Shown: positions 5,273-5,555 of the stretch, one piece after another
Layout of the letters: each line of letters opens with the position of its first letter
Position numbering within the stretch: position 1 is the first letter of the stretch
Notes under the pieces: generated by a model
Database searches by the model: none
What the model was told of the DNA's origin: nothing
Seen by the model: only the letters and a program-made list of their open reading frames with translations
Assembly (NCBI GenBank): GCA_020849935.1
Contig: JADZFJ010000446.1
Coordinates: 1-5,555, forward strand
Source of the DNA: Crocinitomix sp.
Lineage (GTDB): Bacteria > Bacteroidota > Bacteroidia > Flavobacteriales_D > Crocinitomicaceae
DNA length: 5,555 bases
Reading direction: 5' to 3'
Made by a program: the position numbers and the translations under genes

Positions 5273-5555
5273 ATTGTTTAAGGCCAATTCAATTTCTTGC
5301 ATCACTTCTGTGGTCAGCAAGTGTTTTTTAGCCACCGCCGTTAAGTTTTCTTCCAATTGACTCACTTTAGATGCACCCAACATCACCGTACTCACATTCG
5401 GGTTTTTCAAACACCAAGCAATGGCTAAAACGGGCAACGAAATTCCCAATTGTTTAGCAATCGGCGCCAATTTTTCTACGCGGGTTAAATTTTCAGCGGT
5501 AATCGTTTTGTCTTTTAACCATTCCAACCCATCAATGTCCATGCGGGTTTCGGTA
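5249..5555 (-). CDS. Aldo/keto reductase, C-terminal part (gene cut by window edge)
   Basis: The last 101 or so residues of an NADPH-dependent aldo/keto reductase, of the group related to potassium-channel beta subunits and YghZ, are encoded here. The reading frame is open to the right edge (...TETRMDIDGLEW), so the Met at 5542 is internal and not a start. Visible family features are the LGISLPVLAIAWCLKNPNVSTV segment, a helix and strand of the barrel, and GASKVSQLEENL, which matches the GAS...QL.EN cofactor-binding signature that contacts the adenosine-phosphate end of NADP(H). The catalytic Asp, Tyr, Lys and His lie outside the window, as does the promoter. The full protein would be expected to be about 320-330 residues. 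It is convergent to, and overlaps, the metal-transport operon; nothing suggests that it takes part in metal uptake. Its substrate cannot be predicted. Confidence 0.92.
   Translation of the reverse strand, partial: TETRMDIDGLEWLKDKTITAENLTRVEKLAPIAKQLGISLPVLAIAWCLKNPNVSTVMLGASKVSQLEENLTAVAKKHLLTTEVMQEIELALNNTPIRPNF

Noticed and set aside
1..5555. tRNA or rRNA genes, CRISPR array, insertion sequence or phage genes
   Set aside because: No regularly spaced repeats, no transposase or terminal inverted repeats and no cloverleaf were found. Nearly all bases are accounted for by the seven genes.

Overview
The window reads as chromosomal DNA from a Bacteroidota bacterium, most likely Flavobacteriia. 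The evidence is a low-to-moderate GC content, the near-absence of Shine-Dalgarno sequences, Bacteroidota-type promoters (TTG ... TAnnTTTG) in the one regulatory intergenic region, and proteins whose wording resembles flavobacterial homologues. It holds seven genes, two of which are unrelated flanking genes.

Layout: (1) an intrinsic terminator hairpin at the left edge; (2) ndk (nucleoside diphosphate kinase) on the minus strand, 45-467; (3) a divergent control region at 468-644 with a promoter for ndk, a promoter for the rightward operon and a DtxR/MntR-type inverted repeat beside the latter; (4) a tightly packed five-gene plus-strand operon, 645-5268; (5) the 3' end of an aldo/keto reductase gene on the minus strand, 5249-5555, whose last codons overlap the end of the operon by 20 bp.

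The operon encodes a complete cluster A-I (TroA/MntA/ZnuA class) metal ABC importer and its regulator. The genes are a stand-alone DtxR-family metalloregulator, a periplasmic metal-binding lipoprotein, an ATPase with a Mn-transporter style signature, an ABC-3 permease with an in-frame C-terminal DtxR-like winged-helix/metal-ligand module, and a second ABC-3 permease. The lipoprotein would deliver a divalent metal, more likely Mn2+ than Zn2+, to a channel made of the two permeases and driven by the ATPase. The regulator probably represses the operon through the inverted repeat at about 537-556 when metal is plentiful.

The most interesting element is the permease-DtxR fusion. Together with the order binding protein, ATPase, permease-repressor, permease, it mirrors the chlamydial ytgABCD locus, where the YtgCR fusion is reported to be cleaved to release the YtgR repressor. 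Here, unlike that minimal arrangement, a full-length stand-alone DtxR protein is also present, so the operon carries two versions of the metal-sensing module. I consider this an under-explored variant of a known system rather than a wholly new one.
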